A DNA stretch of 39,037 bases from Collinsella aerofaciens (GCF_015553355.1 NZ_JADNGN010000021.1:1-39037); one strand, 5' to 3'. Counted from the first letter of the stretch, positions 25,076 to 33,432 are shown. The notes: generated from the sequence alone by a model not told the origin. A program made the numbers and translations.

Positions 25076-25101
25076 TCGTTTAAGAACGTCCCCAATGGCT
25101 A
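25076..25101. repeat. Single copy of the GTCCCCAATGA intergenic repeat
   Basis: TCGTTTAAGAACGTCCCCAA followed by TGGCTA, the same unit as at 12996 and 16648. It lies 12 bases after the NodB-fold gene. AGTCATTGGG at 25063-25072, which overlaps the stop, is a partial inverted copy. Confidence 0.65.
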
Positions 25102-25178
25102 TGTCACGGATGCGTCAGTGTTTGGTATGCCTGCAATGTGCAGCGCATAAATTCGATGCCGCAGGGCGATGCTGATGC

Positions 25179-25392
25179 TATAGTTACTGCGGTTAATGAG
25201 GGTCAAGAGAAAGGTTACAGGTGAAATCCAAACCTCGACCATACAGTCGATGACCCCATGCAGGTGCTTTTTGCGCATGCACGGGGTGTAAGCGTCGAGC
25301 GGCGTGCCGCCCGCGCATGCGTATACATATCCAGAAGCCCCCGGACGCCGCACGCGCGGCCGCGTCCGGAGGAATAATGATGGGGAGCACCA
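25179..25392 (+). promoter_or_regulatory. Promoter and structured leader of the Mg2+ transport operon
   Basis: The extended -10 TGCTATAGT (25176-25184) predicts a start near 25191, giving a leader of about 200 bases. GGGTCA (25200-25205) can pair with TGACCC (25251-25256) around two small stems, AGGTT/AACCT and TCGAC/GTCGA, forming a three-way junction. CCCC at 25254-25257 can instead pair with GGGG in a long stem ending near 25286, so the two folds compete. A last hairpin pairs 25338-25348 with 25362-25372 and buries the GGAGG ribosome site (one A-C mismatch). This is a riboswitch-like layout. It does not match the M-box (ykoK) core that I know, so the ligand is open; Mg2+ is the obvious guess from the genes. 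Confidence 0.5.
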
Positions 25393-25409
25393 TTGAATTA
25401 TCTGAGTGA
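25377..25409 (+). CDS. Possible 10-aa leader peptide before the MgtE-like gene
   Basis: The peptide MMGSTIELSE begins 4 bases after the strong GGAGG site at 25368-25372 and ends in TGA at 25407-25409. One base separates that stop from an in-frame ATG (25411) of the MgtE-like gene. It overlaps the TTG start used for that gene in another frame. It could couple the buried ribosome site to translation of the transporter gene. Only the position and ribosome site support it. Confidence 0.3.
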   Translation: MMGSTIELSE

Positions 25410-27237
25410 GATGCTCAAATTGCCGGTCTTGGACGTCGACGGCGAAAAGCTCGGCGTGGTCAACGATTTTGGTATTGCTACCGGCGAAGTTTTTCCGCAC
25501 GTGACGTCGCTCGCGTTCCGCGGACCCGGCAAGACGCCGTTTATGATCAGCTGGCGCAAATGGGTCGACCGTATCGACGAGACGGGCGTACACCTTAAGA
25601 CGTCGGCTACCGAAATTCGCTTTTCGTACCTGCAACCGACCGAACTCTTGCTTGCCCGTGACGTGCTCAACAAGCAGATTGTCGACACGCAGGGCATGAA
25701 GGTCGTGCGCGTCAACGACATCAAGTTTTCCATGTCGGGCGAAAACCAGCTGCGCCTGCTGGGCGCCGAGGTCGGTGCTCGCGGTCTGCTACGCGCCATC
25801 AGCCCCGCGCTCGAGCATATCGTCGAAGGCTTTATGAAGCACCTGGGCAAGCCGCTCAGTGAGGACATCATCGCTTGGTCCTACATGGACCTGCTCGACC
25901 GCTCGACCAAGAACATTCAACTCTCGGTGTCGCACAAGACGCTCGGTGAGCTGCACCCTGCCGACATCGCCGACATTATCGAGCAGCTCGACCCGCGCCT
26001 ACGTGCGCAGGTGTTTGCGCAGCTCGATACTGCCCAGGCCGCCGAGGCCATCTCGGAGTTCGATGACGACGAGCTTATGACCGAGATGCTCGAGGGCCTG
26101 TCCGACACGGACGCATCGTCGATGCTGGCCATGATGGACCCGGACGATGCAGCTGACCTGATCGACGAGCTCGATTACGAGAAGGCCGAGAAGCTCCTGC
26201 GCCTGATGGGCGTCAAGGAGGAGAAGGCGATTCGCAACCTGCTGGGGTATGAGGACAACACCGCCGGCCGCATCATGACCTCGGAGTTTGTCTCCCTGCC
26301 CGCCACGGCAACGGTCGGCGATGCCATCGAGGCGATTCGCGAGCTCGACGAGGACTTCGAGAGCGTCTACTACGTCTATACCGAGGATCCGAGCGGCATG
26401 CTGACCGGCGTGCTTTCGCTGCGCACGCTGATCGTAGCCGACCGCGACGCCACGCTGGGTCAGCTGGCCTATCGCGACCTGGTCTATGTGTCGCCCGACG
26501 AGGACCAGGAAGACGTGACGGACGAGATGACCAAGTACGACCTGGTTGCCATCCCTGTCTGCGACGAGAACCGTCATATCCTGGGTATCGTGACCTTCGA
26601 CGACGCCATGGACGTTATCGCCGAGGAGCATCAGGAGGACCTGCAGATCGCCGGTGTCGGCTCGGGCGATAGCGCGTCGGACGACTCGACGAACGTGCTC
26701 AGCTGGTTCGTGCATCGCCAGTACTGGGTTGTTGTATGGGGCATCGCGTCGTGCATCATGGCGACCGTGCTGGGAACGGCGCTCGGCTCCGCGCATCTGG
26801 TGGTGTTCCCCATGTGCGCCATGCCGCTCGTGCTGCTGGCGGCCTCGCGCATGGTGTCGTTCGTCAAGAACTACTTCCTCGAGTACGACGGCCACGACGA
26901 CGAGCCCAAACCGTACCTGGGATTCTTCTTCCAGAGCACGGGTATGGGCCTGATCCTTTCGCTCGTGACCTACCTGTGCGCGCAGCTGGTGCGCACCGCC
27001 GCGTTCCCCGATGCGCCCATGTTTGAGGAGCAGCTCTTTACCGGCTGCTTTAATATCGCTGCCATCATTTGCCTGGTTGGCAACATGAGCGCCGTGATTT
27101 ACCTGATGGTGCTGTTCTGGCGTGACGAGCATGACCTTAACACGTCGGGCACCGCCATGAACGTTATTGCCGTCATGATCTCGTGCGTAGCGTACTGCGC
27201 CGCTGCGGTGCTGCTCACCATGTCGGTCATGGGTTAG
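25393..27237 (+). CDS. MgtE_N/CBS sensor with PRC-barrel N-terminus and atypical five-helix membrane domain
   Basis: A 614-aa protein with two PRC-like units (about 7-80 and 88-150), an MgtE N-domain (about 185-285; LHPADIADIIEQLDP), two CBS domains (about 290-415; AGRIMTSEFV, LLGIVTFDDAMDVIAEEHQED-like end split at LGIVTFDD) and five hydrophobic helices (about 440-612). The cytosolic part matches the Mg2+-sensing gate of MgtE. The membrane part lacks the GGNxGxQ-type pore signature of canonical MgtE, so transport by this protein alone is doubtful. The start is TTG 25393 behind GGGGAG; ATG 25411 is the alternative, linked to the leader peptide stop. The stop lies 8 bases before the GTG start of the NRAMP-related gene, so the pair is coupled. 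Regulation of that transporter is a reasonable inference. Confidence 0.85.
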   Translation: MNYLSEMLKLPVLDVDGEKLGVVNDFGIATGEVFPHVTSLAFRGPGKTPFMISWRKWVDRIDETGVHLKTSATEIRFSYLQPTELLLARDVLNKQIVDTQGMKVVRVNDIKFSMSGENQLRLLGAEVGARGLLRAISPALEHIVEGFMKHLGKPLSEDIIAWSYMDLLDRSTKNIQLSVSHKTLGELHPADIADIIEQLDPRLRAQVFAQLDTAQAAEAISEFDDDELMTEMLEGLSDTDASSMLAMMDPDDAADLIDELDYEKAEKLLRLMGVKEEKAIRNLLGYEDNTAGRIMTSEFVSLPATATVGDAIEAIRELDEDFESVYYVYTEDPSGMLTGVLSLRTLIVADRDATLGQLAYRDLVYVSPDEDQEDVTDEMTKYDLVAIPVCDENRHILGIVTFDDAMDVIAEEHQEDLQIAGVGSGDSASDDSTNVLSWFVHRQYWVVVWGIASCIMATVLGTALGSAHLVVFPMCAMPLVLLAASRMVSFVKNYFLEYDGHDDEPKPYLGFFFQSTGMGLILSLVTYLCAQLVRTAAFPDAPMFEEQLFTGCFNIAAIICLVGNMSAVIYLMVLFWRDEHDLNTSGTAMNVIAVMISCVAYCAAAVLLTMSVMG

Positions 27238-27245
27238 GTGGTCGC

Positions 27246-28508
27246 GTGCAAAATACCAAGCAAAAGTCGGGCACCAAGCAAAAGTTGACCATCGCGGCCA
27301 TCTTTGGCGCTATGGGTCCCGGTCTGCTGGCGGCGCTTTCGGGCAATGACGCCGGCGGCATTGCAACGTATTCCAGCGCGGGTGCCAGCTATGGCTACAA
27401 GATGCTCTGGATGCTTCCCGTCATGACTGTGCTGCTCATCGTGACGCAGGAGACCGCGGCGCGCTGCGGCTGCGTCACGGGCAAGGGCCTGGCATCGCTC
27501 ATTCGCGAGCGCTTTGGCGTGCGCAAGAGTGTACTTGCTATGGCGGCGCTGTTGATCGCCAACACGGCTGTGACCATTTCGGAGTTTGCGGGCATCGCCA
27601 GCGGCCTTGCCCTCTTTGGCGTGCCGGCGAGCATTTCGGTGCCGTTGGTGGCGCTGCTGGTGTGGATGCTTACCATGTCGGGCAGCTTCCAGCGCATCGA
27701 GAAGATTCTGCTGCTGGTGAGCTGCGTGTTCGTGACCTATATTGTCGCCGCGTTTATGGCTGGCCCCAACTGGGGTGAGGTCGCGGTCGACCTGGTCGTG
27801 CCTAACATTCAAAATGACCCCAGCTACGTGTCGCTCGTGGTCGCAACGATCGGTACCACCATCGCGCCGTGGATGATTTTCTTGGCGCAGAACAACGTGG
27901 TCGATAAGAACGCGGGCGAGGACGATATCGTGCTGCAGCGCATCGATACCGTGAGCGGCTCGCTTGCCGCCGATGTCATTGCCGGCTTTATTATCATCAC
28001 GACCGGTACGGTGTTGTTCCCGGCGGGTATTCAGATTAGCGATGCCGCCGATGCCGCCCGCGCGCTGGAGCCTATTGCGGGTCAGTGGTCCACGGTGCTG
28101 TTTGCCTCGGGCCTGGTCGCGGCGAGCTTCTTGGCCGCCTGCGTGCTGCCGGGCGTCACGTCGAGCGCTATCTGCGAGGCATTTGGCTGGGAGCGCGGTG
28201 CCGACCGCAGCTGGGACGAGGCCCCGGTCTATCGCGGCATCATTACGGCCATCATTGGCATCTCTGCCGTGCTGGTGCTTATGCCCGGCGTCGATCTGTT
28301 CCAGATTATGATGACCTCGCAGGTCATCAATGGCGTGCTGCTGCCTGTGGTTCTGGTGTTCCAGGTGGTTATCGCCGCCGACCGTCACATTATGGGCGCC
28401 AACCGCAATGGCCGCGTGTGGAACGTGCTCACTTGGGCGACTATCGCCGTGATTACGGTGCTCACGGCCGTCATGTTTGTCCTGCAGGCGATGGGTTACA
28501 GCGCTTAG
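27246..28508 (+). CDS. NRAMP-related transporter of the magnesium (NRMT) type
   Basis: SLC11-fold membrane protein (420 aa, about 11 helices). Helix 1 reads GNDAGG where Mn2+/Fe2+ NRAMPs have DPGN: the Asp (D35) is kept, while Pro and Asn become Ala36 and Gly38. Helix 6 reads GTTIAPW where NRAMPs have the MPH motif: the metal-binding Met is Ala207 and the His is Trp209. Loss of Met and Asn with retention of Asp is what was described for NRMT Mg2+ transporters, studied in Eggerthella lenta, also a member of the Coriobacteriia. Mg2+ (and Mn2+) uptake is therefore predicted. The start is GTG 27246, just behind AGGTGG, which overlaps the stop of the MgtE-like gene. A terminator follows at 28526. 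Confidence 0.88.
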   Translation: MQNTKQKSGTKQKLTIAAIFGAMGPGLLAALSGNDAGGIATYSSAGASYGYKMLWMLPVMTVLLIVTQETAARCGCVTGKGLASLIRERFGVRKSVLAMAALLIANTAVTISEFAGIASGLALFGVPASISVPLVALLVWMLTMSGSFQRIEKILLLVSCVFVTYIVAAFMAGPNWGEVAVDLVVPNIQNDPSYVSLVVATIGTTIAPWMIFLAQNNVVDKNAGEDDIVLQRIDTVSGSLAADVIAGFIIITTGTVLFPAGIQISDAADAARALEPIAGQWSTVLFASGLVAASFLAACVLPGVTSSAICEAFGWERGADRSWDEAPVYRGIITAIIGISAVLVLMPGVDLFQIMMTSQVINGVLLPVVLVFQVVIAADRHIMGANRNGRVWNVLTWATIAVITVLTAVMFVLQAMGYSA

Positions 28509-28525
28509 CGCCTCTTTTGGACTCC

Positions 28526-28561
28526 AAACAGGCCGCAGCGATGGGCTACGGCCTGTTTTTG
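28526..28561 (+). terminator. Rho-independent terminator of the Mg2+ transport operon
   Basis: AAACAGGCCG (28526-28535) pairs with CGGCCTGTTT (28549-28558), followed by TTG. The loop is 13 bases. Good stem and U-run. Confidence 0.85.
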
Positions 28562-28604
28562 TCTGCTATAGGGTGTTAGTTATATGGCAGTGGGCAATAA
28601 ATGC

Positions 28605-28804
28605 CAAATATGAGTACTGTTGCTAAGTGAATAGCATTTACATTCAAGAAGATAATAAACATAACCTATAGTATGTTCATTAAAATTGGCTCCAATACGC
28701 CTTAAACCAGTCAGGTTGGCTGTCTTAGGGGGTTGTAGGGTTCGCTCGGACGTCATTTTGGGTGGTTTTGCCTGCTACTAAAATGGTAACAGTACTCATA
28801 TTTG
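28605..28804. repeat. AT-rich element with 17-bp inverted termini
   Basis: CAAATATGAGTACTGTT (28605-28621) and its exact complement AACAGTACTCATATTTG (28788-28804) enclose about 165 bp. Much of the interior (for example around 28625-28690) is far richer in A and T than the surroundings. There is no coding capacity. It looks like a small MITE-type element in the gap between the transporter and acyltransferase genes. The rest of this gap (28805-29051) holds only degenerate AGGAACGTCCCTAACTGCCGG repeat sequence and a hairpin. Confidence 0.6.
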
Positions 28805-28990
28805 CCCTTTTTTGCCCACAGACCTTTGAGGGTGCGGCGAAAAGGGCTTGTTTTGATTGTTTGGGGCAGGCACGAGGCGCGGAAACGATGTCTGGAGCGA
28901 CGGAGCGGCCTGGAATTCATCCGTAGAGGTCTTCATTGGCTGCGCCAGGAGTGTCCCTAGGTACCGGCACATAAGGAACGTCCCTAACTG

Positions 28991-29028
28991 CCGGAGGGGG
29001 CGTCTGCCGTGGCAGACGCCCCCTCCGG
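28991..29028. terminator. Perfect 18-bp hairpin downstream of the acyltransferase gene
   Basis: CCGGAGGGGGCGTCTGCC pairs with GGCAGACGCCCCCTCCGG with a GT centre. It lies 23 bases after the minus-strand stop at 29052. It has no U-tract and is joined to an AACGTCCCTAACTG repeat fragment, so it may be a REP-like 3' stabiliser or Rho-dependent end. Confidence 0.6.
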
Positions 29029-29051
29029 ATGTGGGAAGTTTGCGCTGCAGG

Positions 29052-31268
29052 TTACTTGTCGGTGCCCAGCTTGTGCGGCTTGAAGGCAAGCGCATTGACG
29101 AGTGCGTCGGTGGCAGACTTGACGGCTGCCGGCTGCGGATCGTTGACGTGATCCTCGGGGTGTACGGGCAGGTCCTTCTTGACAGCATCGTGGATCAAGT
29201 TGAGGTACTCAGTCACGCCAGTGGTCGATAGGTGCGTGCCATCGCCATCGAACAGGTCGTTGCGGTTAGCACTGTATCCGTACCAATCGATAACGCGCAC
29301 GTTCTTGTAGCGCGTAGCGGCGTTGGCGATGGCCTGGTTGGTAGAGCCAACCCACGGCTGCGGGCTGCGCGTGTTCACAAACACCACAATACGCCTATCT
29401 CCTGCATCGGCCATGATGGCGTCGATCTGGTCGTCGGTTACCAAGCCGTTGGTGCCCAGGGCAAAGACCACGATCTTGCCGGCAAGGTTCTGCTGGATAT
29501 AGCCCTCAAATGTCGCACGGCCCGCATCGAACTGGCGGCCCTTTTCGGCATCGATATGGCTGTGCGGGAACACGCCGTCAAAGGTGTCCACGGCACGCAG
29601 CGACACGGAGTCGCCGATCATAAGCAGATCGTAGGAGCCATCGGGGAAGCCGTCGTTGTCCTTGTCGGTGTCGTCGGCCGCCTGCTGGTCGGTGGGCGCG
29701 GTGTTCTTGGCTTCCTTGTTCAGAACTTCGGCGCCCTCGCCGCTCAGCGCAGACGTCTCGGGCACAAAGATCAGGCCGCCCAGTGCAACGACCAACACGA
29801 CAGCGCAGGCTGCGCAGACAGGGATGTGCGTGCGTGCCCAGTTGGCGGGCGTGGTGGTGCCATCGCGGAATTCGGCGACGGTGCGCCCAAAGGCGCCCTT
29901 CCTAAACGGAGTCTCGATAAAGCGATAGCAGCACTCTGCCACGGCGACCACCAACAACACCTGCAAAATGTACTGCCACCACGGCGTATCGTTGATGTTG
30001 GCGACCGGGTTCATGAGGAGCAGCAGCGGATAGTGCCACAGGTAGATGCTGTAGGAGCGCTTGCCAACCCACACGAGTGGCTCGGCGGACAGCGCGCGGG
30101 CAACCATTCCCTGGGGCTGCACGCAGGCCGCGATGACCATGAGCGTGAGGATCGAGCACAGCAGCGTGCCTCCGCGATACTGGAAGGCGGTGTAGCCGTT
30201 GGTGAGCGCGACCATGGCGGCAAGGCCAACCAGACCCACGACGCCCAACACATCGATGGATGCGGGCGAGGACCAAAAACGCACGAGGGCGCTCGGCTGT
30301 GCCGGGGCGGTCTCGGCTGCTTCGTCGGCCTTCTCGCCAGGTTTGCCCTCGGCGTTCTTGCCGTGCTTGGCGGCGCCAGCCAGGCGATTGAGCCCCAAAC
30401 GATGAGCGAGACGCACCGGCGCCAGGTCGCGATCGGGGATAAAGGCCATCCAGGCACCCAGCAGCAGCGAGAACACGCGGGTGTCGGTGCCGTAGTACAC
30501 GCGGCTGGGGTCGGCGGCAGGGTTGTAAAGCACCATCATGGCTAGGGCAGATACCACGGCAAGGCCCAGAACCACGCGGCGCGTGTTGGGTTTGCTCACA
30601 TGCATGGATACCATGGCAAACAGCAGTGGCGGCCAAATCAGGTAGAACTGTTCCTCGATGGCAAGCGACCAAAAGTGCGTGAGCGGCGAGGGGTCGCCCA
30701 GAGCATTGAAGTACGAGACGTTTTGGGCAATCTGCCACCAGTTGTTGAAGAACAGCAGCGACGGCAGGATGTCGGGGCGCATCTTGGTGAGCATCACGTG
30801 GTTAAAGAGAGTGCACAGCGCGCAGGTTACCACCACGACGGTCACCACGGCGGGGACCAGGCGACGGATGCGGCGAATCCAGAAGCTCTTAAGGTCGATG
30901 CGTCCGGTCTTAGCGACTTCGTTGAGCAGCAAGCGCGTGATCAGATAGCCCGAAAGCACAAAGAAGATCGTGACGCCAAGCAGGCCGCCCTGCGCCCACG
31001 TGAGGTTAAGGTGATAGAGCACCACCGCGACGACGGCGAGCGTACGCAGGCCGTCAAGGGCAGGGATGTAGCGGGATTTGGGGCGAGCAGGCGTCTGCTC
31101 CGCGGCGGGAGTGTTGGCGCGGCCCGCGTTGTTGGCAGAAGCACGATGGGGGCTCACGGTGCGTCGCGGTTCGTTGGCACGGCGTTCGCCCTTCACGCGT
31201 TCGTGCGGCGCCGGCTCGTTGCCCGTGCGGCGTCGACCGCGCGAGCCCGATTGCGAGAGTTGTTCCAT
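29052..31268 (-). CDS. OatA-like acyltransferase: acyltransferase_3 membrane domain plus SGNH domain
   Basis: Envelope O-acyltransferase (738 aa). Residues 1-67 are a disordered Arg-rich cytoplasmic tail. The acyltransferase_3 domain covers about 68-460, starting YIPALDGLRTLAVVAVVLYH and containing FFVLSGYLITRLLL and about ten to eleven helices. An extra cytoplasmic or linker stretch rich in Ala/Glu/Lys lies near 300-330. The extracytoplasmic SGNH hydrolase-like domain has GDSVSLRA (near 550), ALGTNG and DGTHLSTTG (near 677), giving the Ser, Asp and His of an active transferase. The layout matches OatA, which O-acetylates peptidoglycan and confers lysozyme resistance; another cell-wall glycan is possible. 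The ribosome site before the ATG is weak. Monocistronic and divergent from ribokinase. Confidence 0.92.
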   Translation of the reverse strand: MEQLSQSGSRGRRRTGNEPAPHERVKGERRANEPRRTVSPHRASANNAGRANTPAAEQTPARPKSRYIPALDGLRTLAVVAVVLYHLNLTWAQGGLLGVTIFFVLSGYLITRLLLNEVAKTGRIDLKSFWIRRIRRLVPAVVTVVVVTCALCTLFNHVMLTKMRPDILPSLLFFNNWWQIAQNVSYFNALGDPSPLTHFWSLAIEEQFYLIWPPLLFAMVSMHVSKPNTRRVVLGLAVVSALAMMVLYNPAADPSRVYYGTDTRVFSLLLGAWMAFIPDRDLAPVRLAHRLGLNRLAGAAKHGKNAEGKPGEKADEAAETAPAQPSALVRFWSSPASIDVLGVVGLVGLAAMVALTNGYTAFQYRGGTLLCSILTLMVIAACVQPQGMVARALSAEPLVWVGKRSYSIYLWHYPLLLLMNPVANINDTPWWQYILQVLLVVAVAECCYRFIETPFRKGAFGRTVAEFRDGTTTPANWARTHIPVCAACAVVLVVALGGLIFVPETSALSGEGAEVLNKEAKNTAPTDQQAADDTDKDNDGFPDGSYDLLMIGDSVSLRAVDTFDGVFPHSHIDAEKGRQFDAGRATFEGYIQQNLAGKIVVFALGTNGLVTDDQIDAIMADAGDRRIVVFVNTRSPQPWVGSTNQAIANAATRYKNVRVIDWYGYSANRNDLFDGDGTHLSTTGVTEYLNLIHDAVKKDLPVHPEDHVNDPQPAAVKSATDALVNALAFKPHKLGTDK

Positions 31269-31455
31269 AAAACATCATCCAATGACGAGAATAATCAGCA
31301 CGCCTTCATTGTAGCTGCCTGCTCCTGTGAATGCTTGCTGCTGGCGCAAGCTCAAGCACGCGTCCACATCAAAGTGAACTAAAGTTATAGGGGGTGCGAG
31401 AGCGCACGATCGACGGTTGGCGGTGGGCATAGGGCCCGCAGATGAGGAGGTTTCC

Positions 31456-32418
31456 ATGGCAGATCGCGGCATCGTTGCGGTGTTCGGCAGCATGAACATG
31501 GACCTTTCGGTGGCGTGCGAGCGCATACCGCGTGCGGGCGAGACCGTCGGCGGCAGCGGGTTTATCACCAACGCCGGCGGCAAGGGCGCCAATCAGGCTG
31601 TAGCTGCCGCGCGTATGGGCGCGTGCGCGCACATGGTCGGCGCGGTCGGTCGCGACGCGTTCGGCGCGTCGCTCGTGGTGGGGCTCCAAGACGCCGGCGT
31701 GGACTGTGACTTTGTAGTGCATCGCGATGACGTGGAGACGGGAACGGCGACCATCATTCGCTGCGAGGGCGACAACCGCATCATACTGTCACCGGGTGCC
31801 AACCATGCGCTTGCGGGTGCGGACGTTGCCTGCGCGCTGAGGCGTCTGGTGGCCCATGAGCTCGACGGCGACGCCAGAGAGATTGCCCCGGCTGCCGGAA
31901 GCGTCTTTATCGCCCAGGGCGAATGTGACCTTGCGGCGACGGCCGAGGCGCTTGTTTGCGCTCACGAGCTGGGGTTCTATGCGGTCTTTAATCCAGCGCC
32001 TGCCTGCGAGCTGCCTGCGGAGGTCTGGTCTGCGGTCGACCTGGTCTGCCCCAACGAGACCGAGTGCCAGGTGCTGACGGGCATTCTGCCCACGGATGAC
32101 GCGAGTTGCGTCACCGCGCTCAATGCGCTGATCGACAAGGGCGCCGGGGCTGCGGTCATCACGCTGGGCGGCGCCGGCTCGGTTACGCTCGGCGATGGCG
32201 GTGAGCTGCTGCGCATGCCGGCACTTTCGAGTACGGTAGTCGATACCACGGCCGCCGGCGATACGTTTATCGGCGCGTTGGCGGCGGCTCGCCTAGAGGG
32301 CTTGCCGCTCTTTGAGTGCATGGCTGCGGGTGCTCGCGCCTCGGCAGTGACGGTGTCGCGCCTGGGCGCTCAGCAATCGATTCCCACGCGCGCCGAAGTT
32401 GAACATTGGTTTGGTTAA
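31456..32418 (+). CDS. rbsK: Ribokinase (PfkB family)
   Basis: Phosphorylates ribose to ribose 5-phosphate (320 aa). PfkB signature 1 is GGKGANQAVAAARMGA near 38-53. Signature 2 is DTTAAGDTFIGALAAA near 265-280, with the catalytic Asp in AAGD. FGSMNMDL at the N-terminus and NETE in the middle are typical ribokinase motifs. The start is the ATG behind GAGGAGG (31444-31450). The nucleoside hydrolase gene begins 30 bases after the stop. The pairing means that ribose freed from ribonucleosides can be phosphorylated at once. Confidence 0.92.
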   Translation: MADRGIVAVFGSMNMDLSVACERIPRAGETVGGSGFITNAGGKGANQAVAAARMGACAHMVGAVGRDAFGASLVVGLQDAGVDCDFVVHRDDVETGTATIIRCEGDNRIILSPGANHALAGADVACALRRLVAHELDGDAREIAPAAGSVFIAQGECDLAATAEALVCAHELGFYAVFNPAPACELPAEVWSAVDLVCPNETECQVLTGILPTDDASCVTALNALIDKGAGAAVITLGGAGSVTLGDGGELLRMPALSSTVVDTTAAGDTFIGALAAARLEGLPLFECMAAGARASAVTVSRLGAQQSIPTRAEVEHWFG

Positions 32419-32448
32419 ACGATAAAGACGGAGAAGCGGAGTAGAACA

Positions 32449-33423
32449 ATGGCAATCAAGAAGCTGATCCTTGATCTGGATATGGGTGTGGACGATGCGA
32501 TGGCGCTGGCCTATGCCATCGCGAGCCCCGAGGTGGAGCTCGTGGGCATCACCACGTGCTTTGGCAACGTGCGCGTCGAGCAATCGGCGCACAATTGCTT
32601 GGCGGTGCTCGATCTGCTGGGTCGCCCCGAGGTTCCGGTGTACCTGGGTGCCGACCGTCCTCTGCAGGCGACTGAGCCCTATACGCCGCCGGCGTCCACC
32701 GCGCTCATTCACGGCAAGAACGGCATCGGCGGCGCGAGCGTGCCCGCGTCGCCCTACGAGCCGGTGGGGGCGACCTCGGCCGACGGCAACGCTGCGGTCG
32801 ATTATCTGATCGATGCCGCGCGCGCCTATGGTCCCGATCTGGTCTACGTAGCGACTGGCCCGCTCTCCAACCTGGCGCTCGCCCTGGAGCGCGATGCGGC
32901 GGCGATGATGTCCATCGGCCGCGTGGTCGTGATGGGCGGCGCCCTTACCGTGCCCGGCAACGTGAGCGCGGGTGCCGAGGCCAATATGGCGAGCGACCCC
33001 GAGGCAGCCGACGCGGTGCTGCGCTCGGGCCGTAAGCTCACCATGGTGGGTTTGGACGTGACGCATCGCGTGGTGCTCACACGCCGCGACATTGCCGGCT
33101 GGACGGGCTCGGGCACTATGGCCGGTTGCGCGTTTGCGAGCATGGTCGAGCACTACATTGGCTCGTACGAAATGAACGCGCCCTACCTGGGCGGCTGCGC
33201 GCTGCACGATCCGCTGGCCGTTGCCGTGGCGATCGACCCCACGCTCGTAGGTGCGCTCGGCTGCAACCTGCGTGTTGATCTGCTGGGCGAGTACCGCGGT
33301 CGCACCATCTGCGATGAGCGCCGCCTGTCCGATCCGGACAAGAGCGCGCTTGTGGCACTGACCGTGGATGCTCCGCGCTTCCTGTCCGAGTTCAAGACAC
33401 GTATGGCCCGCGTCTTGGGCTAA
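32449..33423 (+). CDS. Inosine-uridine preferring nucleoside hydrolase
   Basis: Cleaves the N-glycosidic bond of ribonucleosides to base and ribose (324 aa). The N-terminal Ca2+ motif is DLDMGVDDAMA (D9, D11, D15, D16), with Met where Pro is usual. Central GPLSNLALAL and VVMGGAL are family stretches. The C-terminal HDPLAVA with H253 completes the active site. Specificity (purine, pyrimidine or mixed) cannot be read from the sequence. GGAG lies 7 bases before the ATG. It is cotranscribed with rbsK and ends at a long hairpin shared with the luxS promoter. Confidence 0.93.
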   Translation: MAIKKLILDLDMGVDDAMALAYAIASPEVELVGITTCFGNVRVEQSAHNCLAVLDLLGRPEVPVYLGADRPLQATEPYTPPASTALIHGKNGIGGASVPASPYEPVGATSADGNAAVDYLIDAARAYGPDLVYVATGPLSNLALALERDAAAMMSIGRVVVMGGALTVPGNVSAGAEANMASDPEAADAVLRSGRKLTMVGLDVTHRVVLTRRDIAGWTGSGTMAGCAFASMVEHYIGSYEMNAPYLGGCALHDPLAVAVAIDPTLVGALGCNLRVDLLGEYRGRTICDERRLSDPDKSALVALTVDAPRFLSEFKTRMARVLG

Positions 33424-33432
33424 GTTGTCTTT

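Noticed and set aside
25200-25290. Known riboswitch classes (M-box, cobalamin) for the Mg2+ operon leader
   Set aside because: AGGTGA and GGTGAAATCC look faintly like M-box or cobalamin core pieces, but the remaining conserved segments are missing. Kept as an unclassified structured leader.
28857-29231. Plus-strand open frame of 124 codons before the acyltransferase end
   Set aside because: Overlaps the 3' end of the acyltransferase gene in antisense and the repeat/hairpin region; no ribosome site or domain.
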